NCBI RefSeq assembly: GCF_014696315.1
Contig: NZ_JACJPX010000053.1
Span: forward strand, 1-56,814
Reading direction: 5' to 3'
DNA from: Calothrix membranacea FACHB-236
Lineage (GTDB): Bacteria; Cyanobacteriota; Cyanobacteriia; Cyanobacteriales; Nostocaceae
Length of the DNA stretch: 56,814 bases
Shown here: positions 16,415 to 26,726 of the stretch, one piece after another
Position numbering within the stretch: the first letter of the stretch is position 1
Layout: each line of letters starts with the position of its first letter
Made by a program: the position numbers and the translations under genes
The notes under the pieces: generated by a model
Told to the model about the DNA's origin: nothing
The model's database searches: none
What the model saw: only the letters and a program-made list of their open reading frames with translations

Positions 16415-18301
16415 TTATATTTGTGGTGCATACTGAGGCTTTTCAGGAACATCAGTATACTCAGCCACAATTTGCCGAAATTCAGCGCCGTCAATTGTTT
16501 CTTTTTCGATCAATAGATCAACTAAACGGTCGGTAACGCTACGATTTTCACGAATGATTTTCTTAGCTTGTCCGTAACATTCTTCCACGATCGCTCTGAC
16601 TTGACCATCAATCCGAGAAGCGATCGCTTCGGAATATTCAGATCGAGTTGTCCAGTCACGACCTAAGAAAACTTCACCTTGTTGGCTTTCCAAAGATAAG
16701 GGGCCTAAATCTGACATCCCGAATCTGGTGACCATTTGTCTAGCCATTCCCGACAACTGTTGTAAGTCGCCACCTGCACCAGTGGTCACTTCCGCAGCAC
16801 CAAAAATAACTTCTTCCGCAGCGCGTCCACCCAAAGCACCAGTAATCCGCGCTTTCAATTGGGAACGAGAAATTAATCCCTGTTCTTCGTTAGGGGTAAA
16901 CCAGGTTAAACCCTGTGCTTGTCCGCGAGGAATCAGAGTAACTTTCTGTACAGGATCGTGGTCTTTTAAGACAGTTCCCACCAAGGCGTGTCCTACTTCG
17001 TGGTAAGCAATTAAACGCTTACTCTTGCTGTCAACCAAGGGAGTACCTTCCATCCCTGCTACTACCCGATCCACCGCATCATCAATTTCGGTGAGGGTAA
17101 TGCCTTCTTTGCGTCTTCTGGCGGTGAGAATAGCAGCTTCGTTGAGTAAGTTGGCTAAATCTGCACCAGTGAATCCAGGTGTACGGCGGGCGATCGCTTC
17201 TAAGGATACGCTAGGGTCAAGTTTCTTATTGCGGGCGTGGACTTGTAGGATTTCCAAACGTCCTTTAATATCCGGTGCATCGACGGTTACTTGACGGTCA
17301 AAGCGTCCGGGACGTAACAAAGCTGAGTCTAATACGTCAGGACGGTTGGTGGCAGCAATAATAATAATGCCTGTGTTACCTTCAAAACCATCCATTTCGG
17401 TGAGTAGTTGGTTGAGGGTTTGTTCTCTCTCATCGTTACCACCACCGATACCAGCACCCCGTTGTCTACCTACTGCGTCAATTTCATCAATAAAGATGAT
17501 ACAGGGGGCGTTGTCTTTGGCTTTTTTAAATAGGTCACGTACACGAGACGCACCTACACCCACAAACATTTCTACGAATTCTGAACCAGAAATACTAAAG
17601 AAAGGTACACCAGCTTCCCCGGCGATCGCTTTTGCTAGTAAAGTTTTACCAGTTCCTGGAGGCCCAACTAACAGCACACCTTTGGGAATGCGCGCGCCTA
17701 CAGCAGTAAATCTTTCTGGCTGTTTTAAGAAGGTAACTACTTCTTGTAATTCTTCTTTTGCTTCTTCAATACCTGCTACGTCATCAAATTTCACACCAGT
17801 TTTGGCTTCCATTTGAAAACGCGCTCTCGATTTGCCAAAGTTCATCGCTTGACCTGGCCCGCCTGGGAGGTTGCTAGAACGACGGAACAAAAAGAACAGA
17901 CCCGCAATCAATATAATGGGAAACACTAGATTGCCTAAAAGTCCCCAAATTGCTCCATCATTCCGCATGGGGTGGGCATCAAAACTAATGCCTTTGTCTT
18001 TTAGTTTGCTAATTAACTCAGGTGCGTTAACAGGCAGATCCACTCGCCAGCGTTGAATACGATTTTCGATATCTTGATCTACGGCTTCGACAATCGCTGT
18101 CCTACCACCTTCATAAAGATCTACACTACTGACGCGATTAGCGTCTAAATATTCCAGAAAGCGTCCATAGGTCATGCGAGTATTGGCTGCATTCTTCGTC
18201 ATGTCAGCAGGAGCGCCAGCAAATGCCCCTTGCCAGAAGAAAAAGCCAATTACCAAAGCAGGCAATGTCCACAGTAATAGGACTTTCCAAGAAAATTTCA
18301 T
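16415..18301 (-). CDS. ftsH: ATP-dependent zinc metalloprotease FtsH
   Basis: Membrane AAA+ protease of 628 residues. In cyanobacteria FtsH complexes degrade damaged photosystem II D1 and regulatory proteins. N-terminal membrane helix (about 6-26), a lumenal or periplasmic domain to about 115, a second helix (about 120-140), AAA+ ATPase with Walker A GPPGTGKT (about 212) and Walker B IIFIDEID, and the second region of homology [18 protein letters not shown]. Then comes the protease domain with the zinc motif HEVGH (about 430). All catalytic residues are present. Length and the [14 protein letters not shown] start fit the thylakoid FtsH2-like group. A terminator follows directly. Confidence 0.95.
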   Translation of the reverse strand: MKFSWKVLLLWTLPALVIGFFFWQGAFAGAPADMTKNAANTRMTYGRFLEYLDANRVSSVDLYEGGRTAIVEAVDQDIENRIQRWRVDLPVNAPELISKLKDKGISFDAHPMRNDGAIWGLLGNLVFPIILIAGLFFLFRRSSNLPGGPGQAMNFGKSRARFQMEAKTGVKFDDVAGIEEAKEELQEVVTFLKQPERFTAVGARIPKGVLLVGPPGTGKTLLAKAIAGEAGVPFFSISGSEFVEMFVGVGASRVRDLFKKAKDNAPCIIFIDEIDAVGRQRGAGIGGGNDEREQTLNQLLTEMDGFEGNTGIIIIAATNRPDVLDSALLRPGRFDRQVTVDAPDIKGRLEILQVHARNKKLDPSVSLEAIARRTPGFTGADLANLLNEAAILTARRRKEGITLTEIDDAVDRVVAGMEGTPLVDSKSKRLIAYHEVGHALVGTVLKDHDPVQKVTLIPRGQAQGLTWFTPNEEQGLISRSQLKARITGALGGRAAEEVIFGAAEVTTGAGGDLQQLSGMARQMVTRFGMSDLGPLSLESQQGEVFLGRDWTTRSEYSEAIASRIDGQVRAIVEECYGQAKKIIRENRSVTDRLVDLLIEKETIDGAEFRQIVAEYTDVPEKPQYAPQI

Positions 18302-18992
18302 TTTAATCTGCCTCTAAATGCCAATACAACTCATCAGCTTTAGCAACCAAATGATGAATCACCCTGTTTAATCAGGATGATATGGGAGTAAAAAGTATAA
18401 AAATTTTCAAACTAACTGACCCTGCAGCAATAGCCAGAGGGCGCGTCATCCTAGAATTCAAAACTTCTTTTGCATCATCCATCCTTTATTTGGTTGCTAG
18501 CTAGCTGTGAAACGGACTCTTAATAAATCCACTTTGATGAATTTGATGTTTTGTGTGTAGCGTCCTAGAACTATAAGGTCATTACAGTAAATCCAGAGCG
18601 ACAACACGAATCTTAATTAAAGTTAACTTAATTTTAATACATAATAGCTCCACAGGGAAACGAAATTTAAGGAACATCAGCATCAGGAAGCTTTATCAAA
18701 GCCATGCTCCCTGAGCCATTGCTGTCCCTCTACCCCTCTATACTATTGTGGATGCTCGATTTTAGATTATGAAATCCTTTGGCTAACGCTGACGTATTGT
18801 CGGCTGCAAGTGGCTGCAATCGCAAACTGCTAGGGACTTCCAAAGAATTAATTTCTAGGCATTAGTCTTTTAACCCACACAACATGACCACACAGTTCTT
18901 AGAGATGTGTCAGTCCTAGATGTTAAGAGAGCAAGTTGTATGATTTTCTCTCTTTACCCTAAAAATTGGGTAATTTTTCCCATAGAAGTCGA
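18302..18992. other. Intergenic region upstream of ftsH
   Basis: About 690 bases between ftsH and a secreted-protein gene, both on the minus strand. It must hold the ftsH promoter. I see no gene and no RNA that I can name, although the GC-richer part near 18690-18760 could hide a small RNA. Confidence 0.4.
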
Positions 18993-19496
18993 TTACTTAA
19001 CTTCACTAATTTGGAGAGTATAAGGAAAATATTTGCCTTTCACATAAGAACCCACCCAAATCTGGTAAGTTCCTGGGAGCCATTCACCAACCATTCCAGG
19101 ATTTCTACCATCAAACTCGTCATTGCACCATGTACCACCAGGGCCTTTGACTATGAGTGTAGTATCTTCAGGACTTTGCACTAATAGCTTCAAGTAATCC
19201 AATTTAGTGGTGATTTCTAATTTATGGTCTGGTGTTTCATCGATAAATCCAGTACATGGCCCAGTTGCAGTTTCAGTTCTCTTAGCCACTTGGTTACCTG
19301 CAACTGAACCGCCACTCATACCCCGAACAGTGAAGGGGTCAGGAGAAAAATTCTTACCGATGGAGATATCTCCAAATATTGGTGGTGTTTGTGGCACATC
19401 TGCTCCAGCATGAGTGACCGATGTGACTAAGAGTGTAACCACCATTAATGATAATCTTATTCCTTTGTTAAGAACTCTTTTCGGCATTTTAATCAC
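18993..19496 (-). CDS. Secreted beta-sandwich-type protein (hypothetical)
   Basis: Exported protein of 167 residues. The N-terminus has a basic start, a hydrophobic stretch (LSLMVVTLLVTSV) and a cleavage site near THAGA. The mature part contains CTGFIDETPDH, LVQSPEDTTLIVKGPGG and a C-terminal WVGSYVKGKYFPYTLQIS, a pattern seen in cyanobacterial secreted beta-rich modules related to pre-peptidase C-terminal domains. Two cysteines (in GPCTGF and TWCND) could form a disulfide. There is no catalytic motif, so it is probably a binding or structural protein of the periplasm or cell surface. Confidence 0.65.
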   Translation of the reverse strand: MIKMPKRVLNKGIRLSLMVVTLLVTSVTHAGADVPQTPPIFGDISIGKNFSPDPFTVRGMSGGSVAGNQVAKRTETATGPCTGFIDETPDHKLEITTKLDYLKLLVQSPEDTTLIVKGPGGTWCNDEFDGRNPGMVGEWLPGTYQIWVGSYVKGKYFPYTLQISEVK

Positions 19497-19653
19497 ATGG
19501 TTGTCTAAGTGGAGTTGATGACATGAATTTTACACGTAAAGTTCCCAAAAGTAGAAGAATTAACTAGTTGGGTGTTTGGTGTTTGGTGTTTGGTATTTGT
19601 CCCATTACCCGATCCCTAACTCCCAATCCCTGTGACTGTTTATATTATGAATA

Positions 19654-19676
19654 GAGGCGCACCTGGGTACGCCTCT
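19654..19676 (-). terminator. Hairpin downstream of gltX
   Basis: AGAGGCG pairs with CGCCTCT, loop CACCTGGGTA, 32 bases past the gltX stop. The T-run after it on the minus strand is poor, so termination is only likely. Confidence 0.5.
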
Positions 19677-19707
19677 AAAAATCTAAAATATTCCCAAAGA
19701 CTGTGAG

Positions 19708-21150
19708 CTAACTGTTTGCTGCGATCGCTTTACTCAAGCGGGGGCGATCTAAACCAATTTTGTTGAGTAACAGCCAAGATTGAATTAGGTCTGGGCCATG
19801 AACATCTCCGGTTAAAGCGGCGCGGAGCGATCGCATAACTAAGCCTTTTTTGACATTTTGGGCTTTTACTACCTGTTTAATAATGTCTTGGGCGGTAGCT
19901 TCTTGCAATTCTTGAGTTTCTAAAGCTGTAAGAATTCCTTGCAAAACAGCCGCAGAACCTTCTTGTTGCAACTGTTGACTGGCTTCTTCGCTAAATTCAA
20001 CTGTCTCAGTAAAAAACAGTTGGCTTTGAGCTACAGCATCTTTCAGGCGAGTTAAGCTTGGCCCAAGTAAAGCTACTAATTGCTCTAACCAAGCGCGATC
20101 GCGTCCACCGTCAAAGTTAAATCCTGCTAATTCCCAATAAGGGATGAGTAAATCTGTTAGTTGATTTGCTGGGATATTGTGGATGTACTGGCTGTTTAGC
20201 CAATCCAATTTTGCCCAGTCAAACTTTGCACCTGCTTTATTAACACGCTCAAAGCTGAATTCTTTGGCTGCTGCTTCTAAGGTGAAAATTTCTTGAGTCG
20301 AGTCTGGTGGTGACCAACCCAATAAAGTCATGTAATTCACCAAGGCTTCGGAAGTGAAACCTAATTGCTGAAAGTCGGAAATCGACGTTACTCCATCCCG
20401 CTTGGAAAGTTTCCGCCCTTCCATATTCAAAATTAACGGTGAGTGGGCGAATTGGGGAATTTTTGCCCCCATAGCTTCATAAAGGAGAATTTGCTTAGCT
20501 GTATTAGCAATGTGGTCTTCTCCCCGAATGATATGGGTGATTTGCATATCAATGTCATCTACTACAACCACAAAGTTATACAGTGGTTGACCAATACCAT
20601 CTTCGGAAGCACGGGCGATCACCATATCACCGCCTAAGTCGCTACCACGCCAAGACATTTTTCCCCGGACTAGATCGTCCCAAACAATTTCCCGGTCATC
20701 TTCGATTTTGAAGCGAATGACAAAGCTACGTCCTTCAGCTTTGAAAGCAGCCTCTTGTTCTGAGGTGAGATTGCGGTGACGGTTGTCATAACGTGGTGCT
20801 TCCCCTCTGGCCTTTTGGGCTTCTCGTAAAGCCTCTAATTCTTCACTGGTGGTATAGCAGCGATAGGCTAAACCTTGTGCTAGCAGTCTTTCTACTGCTT
20901 GTTTATAAAGATCCAGGCGTTGAGATTGAAAAAATGGGCCTTCATCCCAGTTCAGTCCTAACCAACGCAACCCTTCAAGAATATTCTCTGTGTATTCAGG
21001 ACGCGATCGCTCTAGGTCTGTGTCTTCAATTCGTAGGATAAATTTCCCACCGTGGTGGCGAGCAAATAGCCAGTTAAATACAGCAGTTCTCGCTGTACCG
21101 ATATGTAGATTTCCAGTTGGACTTGGAGCAATACGGACTCTAACAGTCAC
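19708..21150 (-). CDS. gltX: Glutamyl-tRNA synthetase
   Basis: Class I synthetase that charges tRNA-Glu. In cyanobacteria, Glu-tRNA also feeds tetrapyrrole synthesis, and this enzyme usually charges tRNA-Gln too, before amidation. The HIGH motif is in [15 protein letters not shown] and the KMSKS-like loop is KLSKRDG. The all-helical anticodon-binding half is complete. I take the GTG at 21150 as start ([11 protein letters not shown], about 480 residues). An in-frame TTG at 21171 would add seven residues, which look like translated ribosome-site sequence (AAGAGAGAAAG). Downstream hairpin at 19654. Confidence 0.95.
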   Translation of the reverse strand: MTVRVRIAPSPTGNLHIGTARTAVFNWLFARHHGGKFILRIEDTDLERSRPEYTENILEGLRWLGLNWDEGPFFQSQRLDLYKQAVERLLAQGLAYRCYTTSEELEALREAQKARGEAPRYDNRHRNLTSEQEAAFKAEGRSFVIRFKIEDDREIVWDDLVRGKMSWRGSDLGGDMVIARASEDGIGQPLYNFVVVVDDIDMQITHIIRGEDHIANTAKQILLYEAMGAKIPQFAHSPLILNMEGRKLSKRDGVTSISDFQQLGFTSEALVNYMTLLGWSPPDSTQEIFTLEAAAKEFSFERVNKAGAKFDWAKLDWLNSQYIHNIPANQLTDLLIPYWELAGFNFDGGRDRAWLEQLVALLGPSLTRLKDAVAQSQLFFTETVEFSEEASQQLQQEGSAAVLQGILTALETQELQEATAQDIIKQVVKAQNVKKGLVMRSLRAALTGDVHGPDLIQSWLLLNKIGLDRPRLSKAIAANS

Positions 21151-21188
21151 AGTTCTTTCTCTCTTTAGCAAAGCATGATCACTATAAC

Positions 21189-21210
21189 AAGCACTGAGGA
21201 ACCAGTGCTT
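21189..21210 (-). terminator. Hairpin after tRNA-Asp
   Basis: AAGCACTG and CAGTGCTT form an 8-bp stem with a six-base loop, between the tRNA and gltX. It probably ends or slows tRNA transcription. There is no strong T-run after it. Confidence 0.5.
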
Positions 21211-21289
21211 TGCTGAGGCAAATATTGATAATGAGTTACCTTTACCTCAATTTACTAAGTGTTCAGCACTTATGTATCTTTCGTTAGAA

Positions 21290-21363
21290 CGGGACTGACG
21301 GGGCTCGAACCCGCAACTTCCGCCGTGACAGGGCGGTGCTCTAACCAATTGAACTACAGTCCC
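21290..21363 (-). tRNA. tRNA-Asp (anticodon GTC)
   Basis: Acceptor GGGACTG pairs with CAGTCCC, discriminator G. The D arm has TTCAATTGGTTAGAGC, the anticodon loop CTGTCAC gives GTC, and the T arm has GGGTTCGAGCCCC. The 3' CCA is not encoded. A near-consensus promoter lies just upstream. Confidence 0.97.
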
Positions 21364-21381
21364 TTGATTACCGACTTTGCT

Positions 21382-21410
21382 ATTATGCAAATTTTTTTAT
21401 TAGTTGTCAA
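21382..21410 (-). promoter_or_regulatory. Sigma70-type promoter of tRNA-Asp
   Basis: On the minus strand TTGACA (21405-21410) and CATAAT (21382-21387) are 17 bases apart. The tRNA begins 18 bases after the -10 box, so the precursor has a very short leader. Confidence 0.85.
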
Positions 21411-21510
21411 GCAATTTAGCACAAGAAATTTCACAAATGATTCTGAACTCCTTTGTGTAAACTTCCCAGATGCTGCTAAAAACTAGCAAAACTTAGTTTT
21501 TAGCCTTAAT

Positions 21511-23085
21511 TTACTTTTTGGGAGAATCTGAGGCTTTGGGGGTTGGCATCGAGGCTAAATGCTCCTGAATCTGAGATTGCATTTGCTTGTACTGCTGCTT
21601 TAAGAGATTTTTACTCAGATGGGCTTGAGATGAGGGTGGTAGGGTTTTAATCTGTTCTACCCAAATTTTCAACATTTGCCGCTGAGTCTCATCTATGTAA
21701 CTGCTCATCACGCTAGTACAAGGGTGAGGCGCTTCTAAGGTAAATGAAATTAACGGGTAGCGTTCATTGGTGGCTAAGGAATACACTATTTTCTGATTTT
21801 GCGGTTCTTGCATATCGAGGTAGCAAGGTAGCCACTTTGGCCCTAGTTGCTTATTGTACAAAACTGTCAGCCACAGCAGCATGGGGTGAGGAAGTTTGAT
21901 GAAGAGAAACTGGTTGTAACGGATAGAATGGGAACGCTTTTGGATTTCTGCTTTGGGTAACATCAGCCATAGTGAGGTTACATGGCCTTTTTCGGTATCT
22001 AAAATTCGCGGAAATACAATTTCTTGAATCGGTTTATTTTGCGGCCAAATTGCTTTCCAACAAATTTGATCTACAGCCACAGGCAAATCAGATTTTGCAG
22101 CCACATGAGAACTATTAGCATTGACGGATTCTGGAATACTACCACCCATATTCATTGAACTTTTATTTGCAGGCCAATTCAGATAATAAGTTCTATTGAT
22201 ATTTTCTAAAGCTTGCAGTAGTTGCGTACTACTTTGGGGGCGATCGCGTGGTGCTTTTGCCAAACAAGCCATAATTAAATCATTTAGCTCTTTTGGTAAT
22301 TGCAGTTCTGGTTTAACTTCTACGATTGTTTTAGGTGGCTCAAAGTGATGTGCTTTATACCAAGCACCGAAATGATCGGTTTCTGGTTCCCAAGGTTTTT
22401 TGCCAGTGAGCATTTCAAACATCATCACACCCAAGCTATAAATATCAGAGCGGCTATCTAATTCTTCTCCTTCTAATTGCTCTGGGGAACAATAAGGTAA
22501 AGTCCCATGAAATCCTTTATTTGTGCTAATTGTTGTTACAGAATTTAAAAATTTAGCAATGCCAAAATCTAAAATTTTTGCTAAATAACCTAATATCGGG
22601 TCAGGAATTACTAAGATATTTGCTGGCTTAATATCTCTATGAACAAGTGGATAAATCTTACCTTCTATGTTCATACCTTGATGAGCGCATTGTAAGCCTA
22701 AGCAAATCTGACGTGTCAGATTCATAAACATTGGTAAATTCATCGGTATGAATTCTTTTAAAGATTTACCCGATAAATATTCCATGACGTAAAAGGGGTT
22801 ACCTTGTTCGCTTACACCATAGTCATAAGCCTTAACAATATGTATACTTTTCTGACTCAAAGCTGCGCTCACCATTGCTTCACGAGCAAAATCTTTTTGC
22901 ATCTTTGGGTTTAAAACAGTTTGAGCAAGAAACTTGACAGCGACTGGTGTCCCTCCTAACAACAGATCATTCGCTAAGAAAACCTTGCCCATACCTCCTG
23001 TGCCAATTAACTTGATCAGTTGATACCTATTGGCAATTAAACCTTTACTATCTGGAGAAACTGATGAGCCTTGATTCACTTTCAT
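21511..23085 (-). CDS. Serine/threonine protein kinase (copy 1 of a tandem pair)
   Basis: Hanks-type kinase of 524 residues. The kinase domain fills about residues 20-300: glycine loop GTGGMGKVF, Lys51 in VAVKFL, catalytic Asp151 in VHRDIKPANI, DFG at 173-175 and the activation segment ending in GTLPYCSPEQLEG. All key residues are present, so it should be active. The C-terminal 220 residues carry no domain I recognise and no membrane helix. This half is shared with the kinase at 23305, including KAIWPQNKPI and the motif around LWLMLPKAEI. The two genes probably arose by duplication. Substrate unknown; likely cytoplasmic. Confidence 0.9.
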   Translation of the reverse strand: MKVNQGSSVSPDSKGLIANRYQLIKLIGTGGMGKVFLANDLLLGGTPVAVKFLAQTVLNPKMQKDFAREAMVSAALSQKSIHIVKAYDYGVSEQGNPFYVMEYLSGKSLKEFIPMNLPMFMNLTRQICLGLQCAHQGMNIEGKIYPLVHRDIKPANILVIPDPILGYLAKILDFGIAKFLNSVTTISTNKGFHGTLPYCSPEQLEGEELDSRSDIYSLGVMMFEMLTGKKPWEPETDHFGAWYKAHHFEPPKTIVEVKPELQLPKELNDLIMACLAKAPRDRPQSSTQLLQALENINRTYYLNWPANKSSMNMGGSIPESVNANSSHVAAKSDLPVAVDQICWKAIWPQNKPIQEIVFPRILDTEKGHVTSLWLMLPKAEIQKRSHSIRYNQFLFIKLPHPMLLWLTVLYNKQLGPKWLPCYLDMQEPQNQKIVYSLATNERYPLISFTLEAPHPCTSVMSSYIDETQRQMLKIWVEQIKTLPPSSQAHLSKNLLKQQYKQMQSQIQEHLASMPTPKASDSPKK

Positions 23086-23304
23086 AACCTCTTAAATACT
23101 CACCAAAATTAATAATGAGTATTCTAGCTAACAATTTTCGATATATGTATAATTCTACCCGTATACACTTCCAAGCTTTTATCTAAATTATCAAATTTAG
23201 GAACTATTTTTAAGCTATTTCCTCACGGAAAAACCCCATAAATAAATATAGTAAATTTTTTTCACTTTCTAATAACTAGCCTATTGCCTTTTTTTTAGAC
23301 AGAA

Positions 23305-24921
23305 TCAACGGCGCAATATAACTTGTAAAAATGTATAAAATAATTTCATGAGTTTAGCTTTAAGACTATCATCTTTTTTGGGAAGATTAGCTACCATTTT
23401 ACGGAGAATGCTAGATTTGAGCCGTTCGTAATCTGCCTTTAAAATAATTTTTGCTTGTTTGGCAGAAATAAATTCGTTGGCATTTTGATTGCTAGCTAAC
23501 CAATCTAGTAATTGCTGACGCTGGTTAGCATTAAGAGTCAAAGTCATGACCTTAGTACATTTATGCGGTTCTTCTAAAGGAAAGAATAATAAATGGTAAA
23601 ATCCTGTTTCTGCTAAACTACGTAGGATTTTTTGTCCTTTATTATCTTTCATATCTAAAAAGCAAGATAACCATTTAGCTTGAGAGTTTTGAGTGTTGTA
23701 TAGTAATGTACTCCATAAAACCATAGGATAAACATTGATTTTGGCAATAAATTCTACACCATGCGATTTATTGAAAAACTTGTTAATTTCTTGTTGGGGT
23801 AACATTGCCCAAAAGGTGGGAACAGTCCCTTGTAATGTATGCAATAAATAATGAAACCCTATTGGTGCAACTGGTCGATTTTTCGGCCATGTTTTCTGTA
23901 AACACTCTTTTTCTGTTAATGATGTTAGCGGGACTATCTGTAGTATTGGATTACTTTCTACGCTATCAGTGCTGCTATTAGAAGTAAGAGCAACTTCGGA
24001 TTTGACCTGTTCTAAAATTTCTAATATTTCTTTAATATTTTGTGGGCGATCGCTAACTTCCTTAGCTAAGCAACGCATCACTAATTTTTGTAAAGGTTGG
24101 GGAATAACGACTTGCGGATTTACTTCCTCAAATGCTGGTGGTGCTTGAAAGTGATGGGCTTGATACCAAATACCAAATGAGTTACTTGTTGTGTGAAATG
24201 GATGCTTTCCTGTCAACATTTCAAACATCAAGATTCCTAAACTATAAATATCAGAGCGGACATCGAGTAGTTTGCGCCCTTCCATGTGTTCTGGAGAACA
24301 GTAAGGTAAACTACCAATAAACGAATCAGTGAGTGTCATCCCACTGCGCTCTGTTAAAAATTTAGCAATGCCAAAATCCAGAATTTTGACCAGAGGCTCT
24401 CTTTTACCATCTTCAATAATGAAGATATTTTCTGGCTTAATATCCCGATGTACAATCGGATAATTTTCTCCTTTGAGGATGATGCCTTGATGAGCGCACT
24501 GTAAACCTAGACAAATTTGATTGCAGATATCTAAAACCTTTGCAATCGGAAATATTTGATTTTTTAGGAGGCGTTTTAGGTTTTTTCCTTGGAGATATTC
24601 CATTACATAATAAGGAATATTTTCCTCGGTTACACCATAACTAAACATCCTGACAATATTTTTACTTTTACGTCCTAATTGAGCGCCAATAAAAATTTCT
24701 CTAGCAAAGCGTTGAGTCATTTGCTGACTTCCCAAGCTTAGGGATAAAATTTTTACAGCAACCGGCATTCCGCCTTTGGCAACATCTTCTGCTAGGTAAA
24801 CTCTACCCATCCCGCCTTTGCCAATCAAATCTCTGATTAGATAGCGATTATTGAGAAGTTTACCAATATAAACATCTAATTCAGTTTTAGCATTAGCGAC
24901 ATTAGGGATAGGATTTAGCAT
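23305..24921 (-). CDS. Serine/threonine protein kinase (copy 2 of a tandem pair)
   Basis: Hanks-type kinase of 538 residues, upstream neighbour and paralogue of the previous gene. Glycine loop GKGGMGRVY, Lys57 in VAVKIL, Asp160 in VHRDIKPENI, DFG at 182-184 and GSLPYCSPEHMEG are all intact. Its C-terminal half matches the partner kinase in order (KTWPKNRPV, FWAMLPQQEI, SCFLDMKD, PHKCTKV) and then has a basic tail. The shared C-terminal module is not known to me and may bind a common target. The two genes are 219 bases apart, with no terminator seen between them, so co-transcription is possible. Confidence 0.9.
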   Translation of the reverse strand: MLNPIPNVANAKTELDVYIGKLLNNRYLIRDLIGKGGMGRVYLAEDVAKGGMPVAVKILSLSLGSQQMTQRFAREIFIGAQLGRKSKNIVRMFSYGVTEENIPYYVMEYLQGKNLKRLLKNQIFPIAKVLDICNQICLGLQCAHQGIILKGENYPIVHRDIKPENIFIIEDGKREPLVKILDFGIAKFLTERSGMTLTDSFIGSLPYCSPEHMEGRKLLDVRSDIYSLGILMFEMLTGKHPFHTTSNSFGIWYQAHHFQAPPAFEEVNPQVVIPQPLQKLVMRCLAKEVSDRPQNIKEILEILEQVKSEVALTSNSSTDSVESNPILQIVPLTSLTEKECLQKTWPKNRPVAPIGFHYLLHTLQGTVPTFWAMLPQQEINKFFNKSHGVEFIAKINVYPMVLWSTLLYNTQNSQAKWLSCFLDMKDNKGQKILRSLAETGFYHLLFFPLEEPHKCTKVMTLTLNANQRQQLLDWLASNQNANEFISAKQAKIILKADYERLKSSILRKMVANLPKKDDSLKAKLMKLFYTFLQVILRR

Positions 24922-25515
24922 AAATTTTTTATTAATAAAAAGCCAGATACTTATTAATAAAGCGCCATTTAAGCCTTTATTTTATCTAAAAATATATTCA
25001 CTATTTTATAGAGTTGATTATGCCAGCTAAAATTTACAACAAAATAGGGTTAATTTTTAATAAAATCCCGAAAAATCTGTGTGCAATAACTCTTAAACAT
25101 GGTGTAACATATTTATTAAGATAAACGTATGGTAAATTACACTGAATCCGCAAATCAGGATGATTGCTTTGCTCCATAGTCTCAGTAAATGTACGTAGGC
25201 GGTGCTCCTCTTAAGGTATTTACGCTGCTAAATCGTCATGTACACCCTGATCACTAGTACCGCAAGGCGGAATTCAAAATTCAAAATTCAAAATTCAAAA
25301 TGAATACAGCGTAAGCGTTTTGTGAGTTTAGAATGGTCTGCTTATTTACGCCGAGGTGTACTAGTTGTAGTAAATTCGTAGTCAGGGCTTTAGTAGTGAA
25401 TTTTGAAGCGTACAAAGTGCTGACTACTAATTTTTGAGGAATTTTGCAGTATAAAAATAGCTCTTACCTTCAGCTTGGATAGACGTGGGATAAGCTGAAA
25501 AACAGACTGTTAAAG
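24922..25515. other. Intergenic region with MITE-like element
   Basis: About 590 bases. Its left part is AT-rich and should hold the promoter of the kinase gene pair. Its right part holds the second copy of the MITE-like element (25253-25366). No gene is visible. Confidence 0.5.
25253..25366. repeat. MITE-like element, copy 2
   Basis: Same ends as the copy at 774-889 (CTAGTACCGCAAGGCGGAAT on the left; TACGCCGAGGTGTACTAG on the right) and the same core. It has extra units of a heptamer (ATTCAAA repeated) after the left end and lacks the nested 26-base insert of copy 1. Confidence 0.7.
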
Positions 25516-26697
25516 TTAGCGCTGGAAATTGGGTATGAGACGGCGCAAGAGCCTGATTAGTGGTGATTCGATTTTGAGCTTAAAGGCTAATATTTGGGTA
25601 CGTTGTATGGCATTAAAATTGTTGTCGCTAACCAGAATTAAGGCACGTTGACCATCAGGTAATATGGGGCCAAGGGTTAAACCTTCAATATTGTCTAGTA
25701 ACACATCAAGACCTCGCAAATCTAATAGCAGCTTTTTCTGCACAGGCTTGATTTTTTGGTTAACATTCAAAAGACTATCAATATTGTGAATATCATCAGC
25801 TCCTGCTAGAGAAACTTGGAACAGGAGAACAGCAAATCCTACGCCTGTAAAAGAACGTTCTAAGGTGAGGAAGGTTCCTTGATTATCTAAGGCAACTAAA
25901 TCAGGTAAACCGCTAGCAAACTTGCCAGTAAAATTTAAAAAAGGTGAGATTGGTTCTGTGGAATATAAAAATTCCTTTTCTAGCTGTTTGCTGAGTAGGC
26001 TATACTGTAGAATCCGGCAGGGAGTGCTGATATTAGGTTGAGCAGCTGGCCCATCTTGAATTAGGGCATTTTCGGTAGCCATAAATAGTGTATTTTTATC
26101 TGGTGTAATCGTGAGGCTTTCAAAAGCCAAATTGTTGCGTATACCACTCTGACTATTTTTATCGGGTAAGAATTTGTTTGGTATGGGAAGTGTTGCGATC
26201 GCCTGACCATTAGATAATGAGAATTCTTTAATAAAAGGATTCGTTAATTCTCCAGAATCTCCTTCTGAAGAGATAAAAACGGTTTTTTTGTTAGTGAAAG
26301 CAATCCCTTCTGTATCGCTAGTACCTGGAGCGAACTTTTCACCGCTTTCATTTAATAAAGTTGACACACCAACGATAGCAACACCATTATTTTTTAACGA
26401 ACCTTGGCTAAGGTCAATTTTTAAAGTGTAGAATCGTGCAGAAGCTTTGTTGCCTCGGTCATCAGAGATAGCATAATAAATATTATTTTTAGCATCGTAG
26501 GTAATTCCAGATAAGCCGCCTACGAGAGTATTTTGGACAGCCAATCCTTTCGGTATTGTTGCTTCTCCAATAAACTCAATATTACTAACTGTTACAGCCG
26601 CCGATGCTAAATTACTGGCAAAGAAGCTAATTATTAGTAGAGGAATAGTAAAATAAATAATTCTTCGCCAAGTTAAGAGTTTTTTAAGAAACTGCAT
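25516..26697 (-). CDS. Phytase-like (esterase-like) secreted protein
   Basis: Exported protein of 393 residues of the 'esterase-like activity of phytase' family, a beta-propeller fold. An N-terminal helix (about 14-34) ends in a signal-peptide-like SNLASAA. The repeats GGLSGITYDAKNNIYYAISDDRG, split as GLSGITYD and YYAISDDRG, and DTEGIAF, AFESLTITPD and NIEGLTLGP are the family's blade motifs. Some homologues bind calcium and hydrolyse phytate or act on nucleotides, but many are uncharacterised. It follows the nuclease gene on the same strand by 29 bases, so the two may be co-transcribed, though their roles look unrelated. Confidence 0.8.
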   Translation of the reverse strand: MQFLKKLLTWRRIIYFTIPLLIISFFASNLASAAVTVSNIEFIGEATIPKGLAVQNTLVGGLSGITYDAKNNIYYAISDDRGNKASARFYTLKIDLSQGSLKNNGVAIVGVSTLLNESGEKFAPGTSDTEGIAFTNKKTVFISSEGDSGELTNPFIKEFSLSNGQAIATLPIPNKFLPDKNSQSGIRNNLAFESLTITPDKNTLFMATENALIQDGPAAQPNISTPCRILQYSLLSKQLEKEFLYSTEPISPFLNFTGKFASGLPDLVALDNQGTFLTLERSFTGVGFAVLLFQVSLAGADDIHNIDSLLNVNQKIKPVQKKLLLDLRGLDVLLDNIEGLTLGPILPDGQRALILVSDNNFNAIQRTQILAFKLKIESPLIRLLRRLIPNFQR

Positions 26698-26726
26698 AGA
26701 TAGCGCTAGGATTAAGGTAATTCGGC

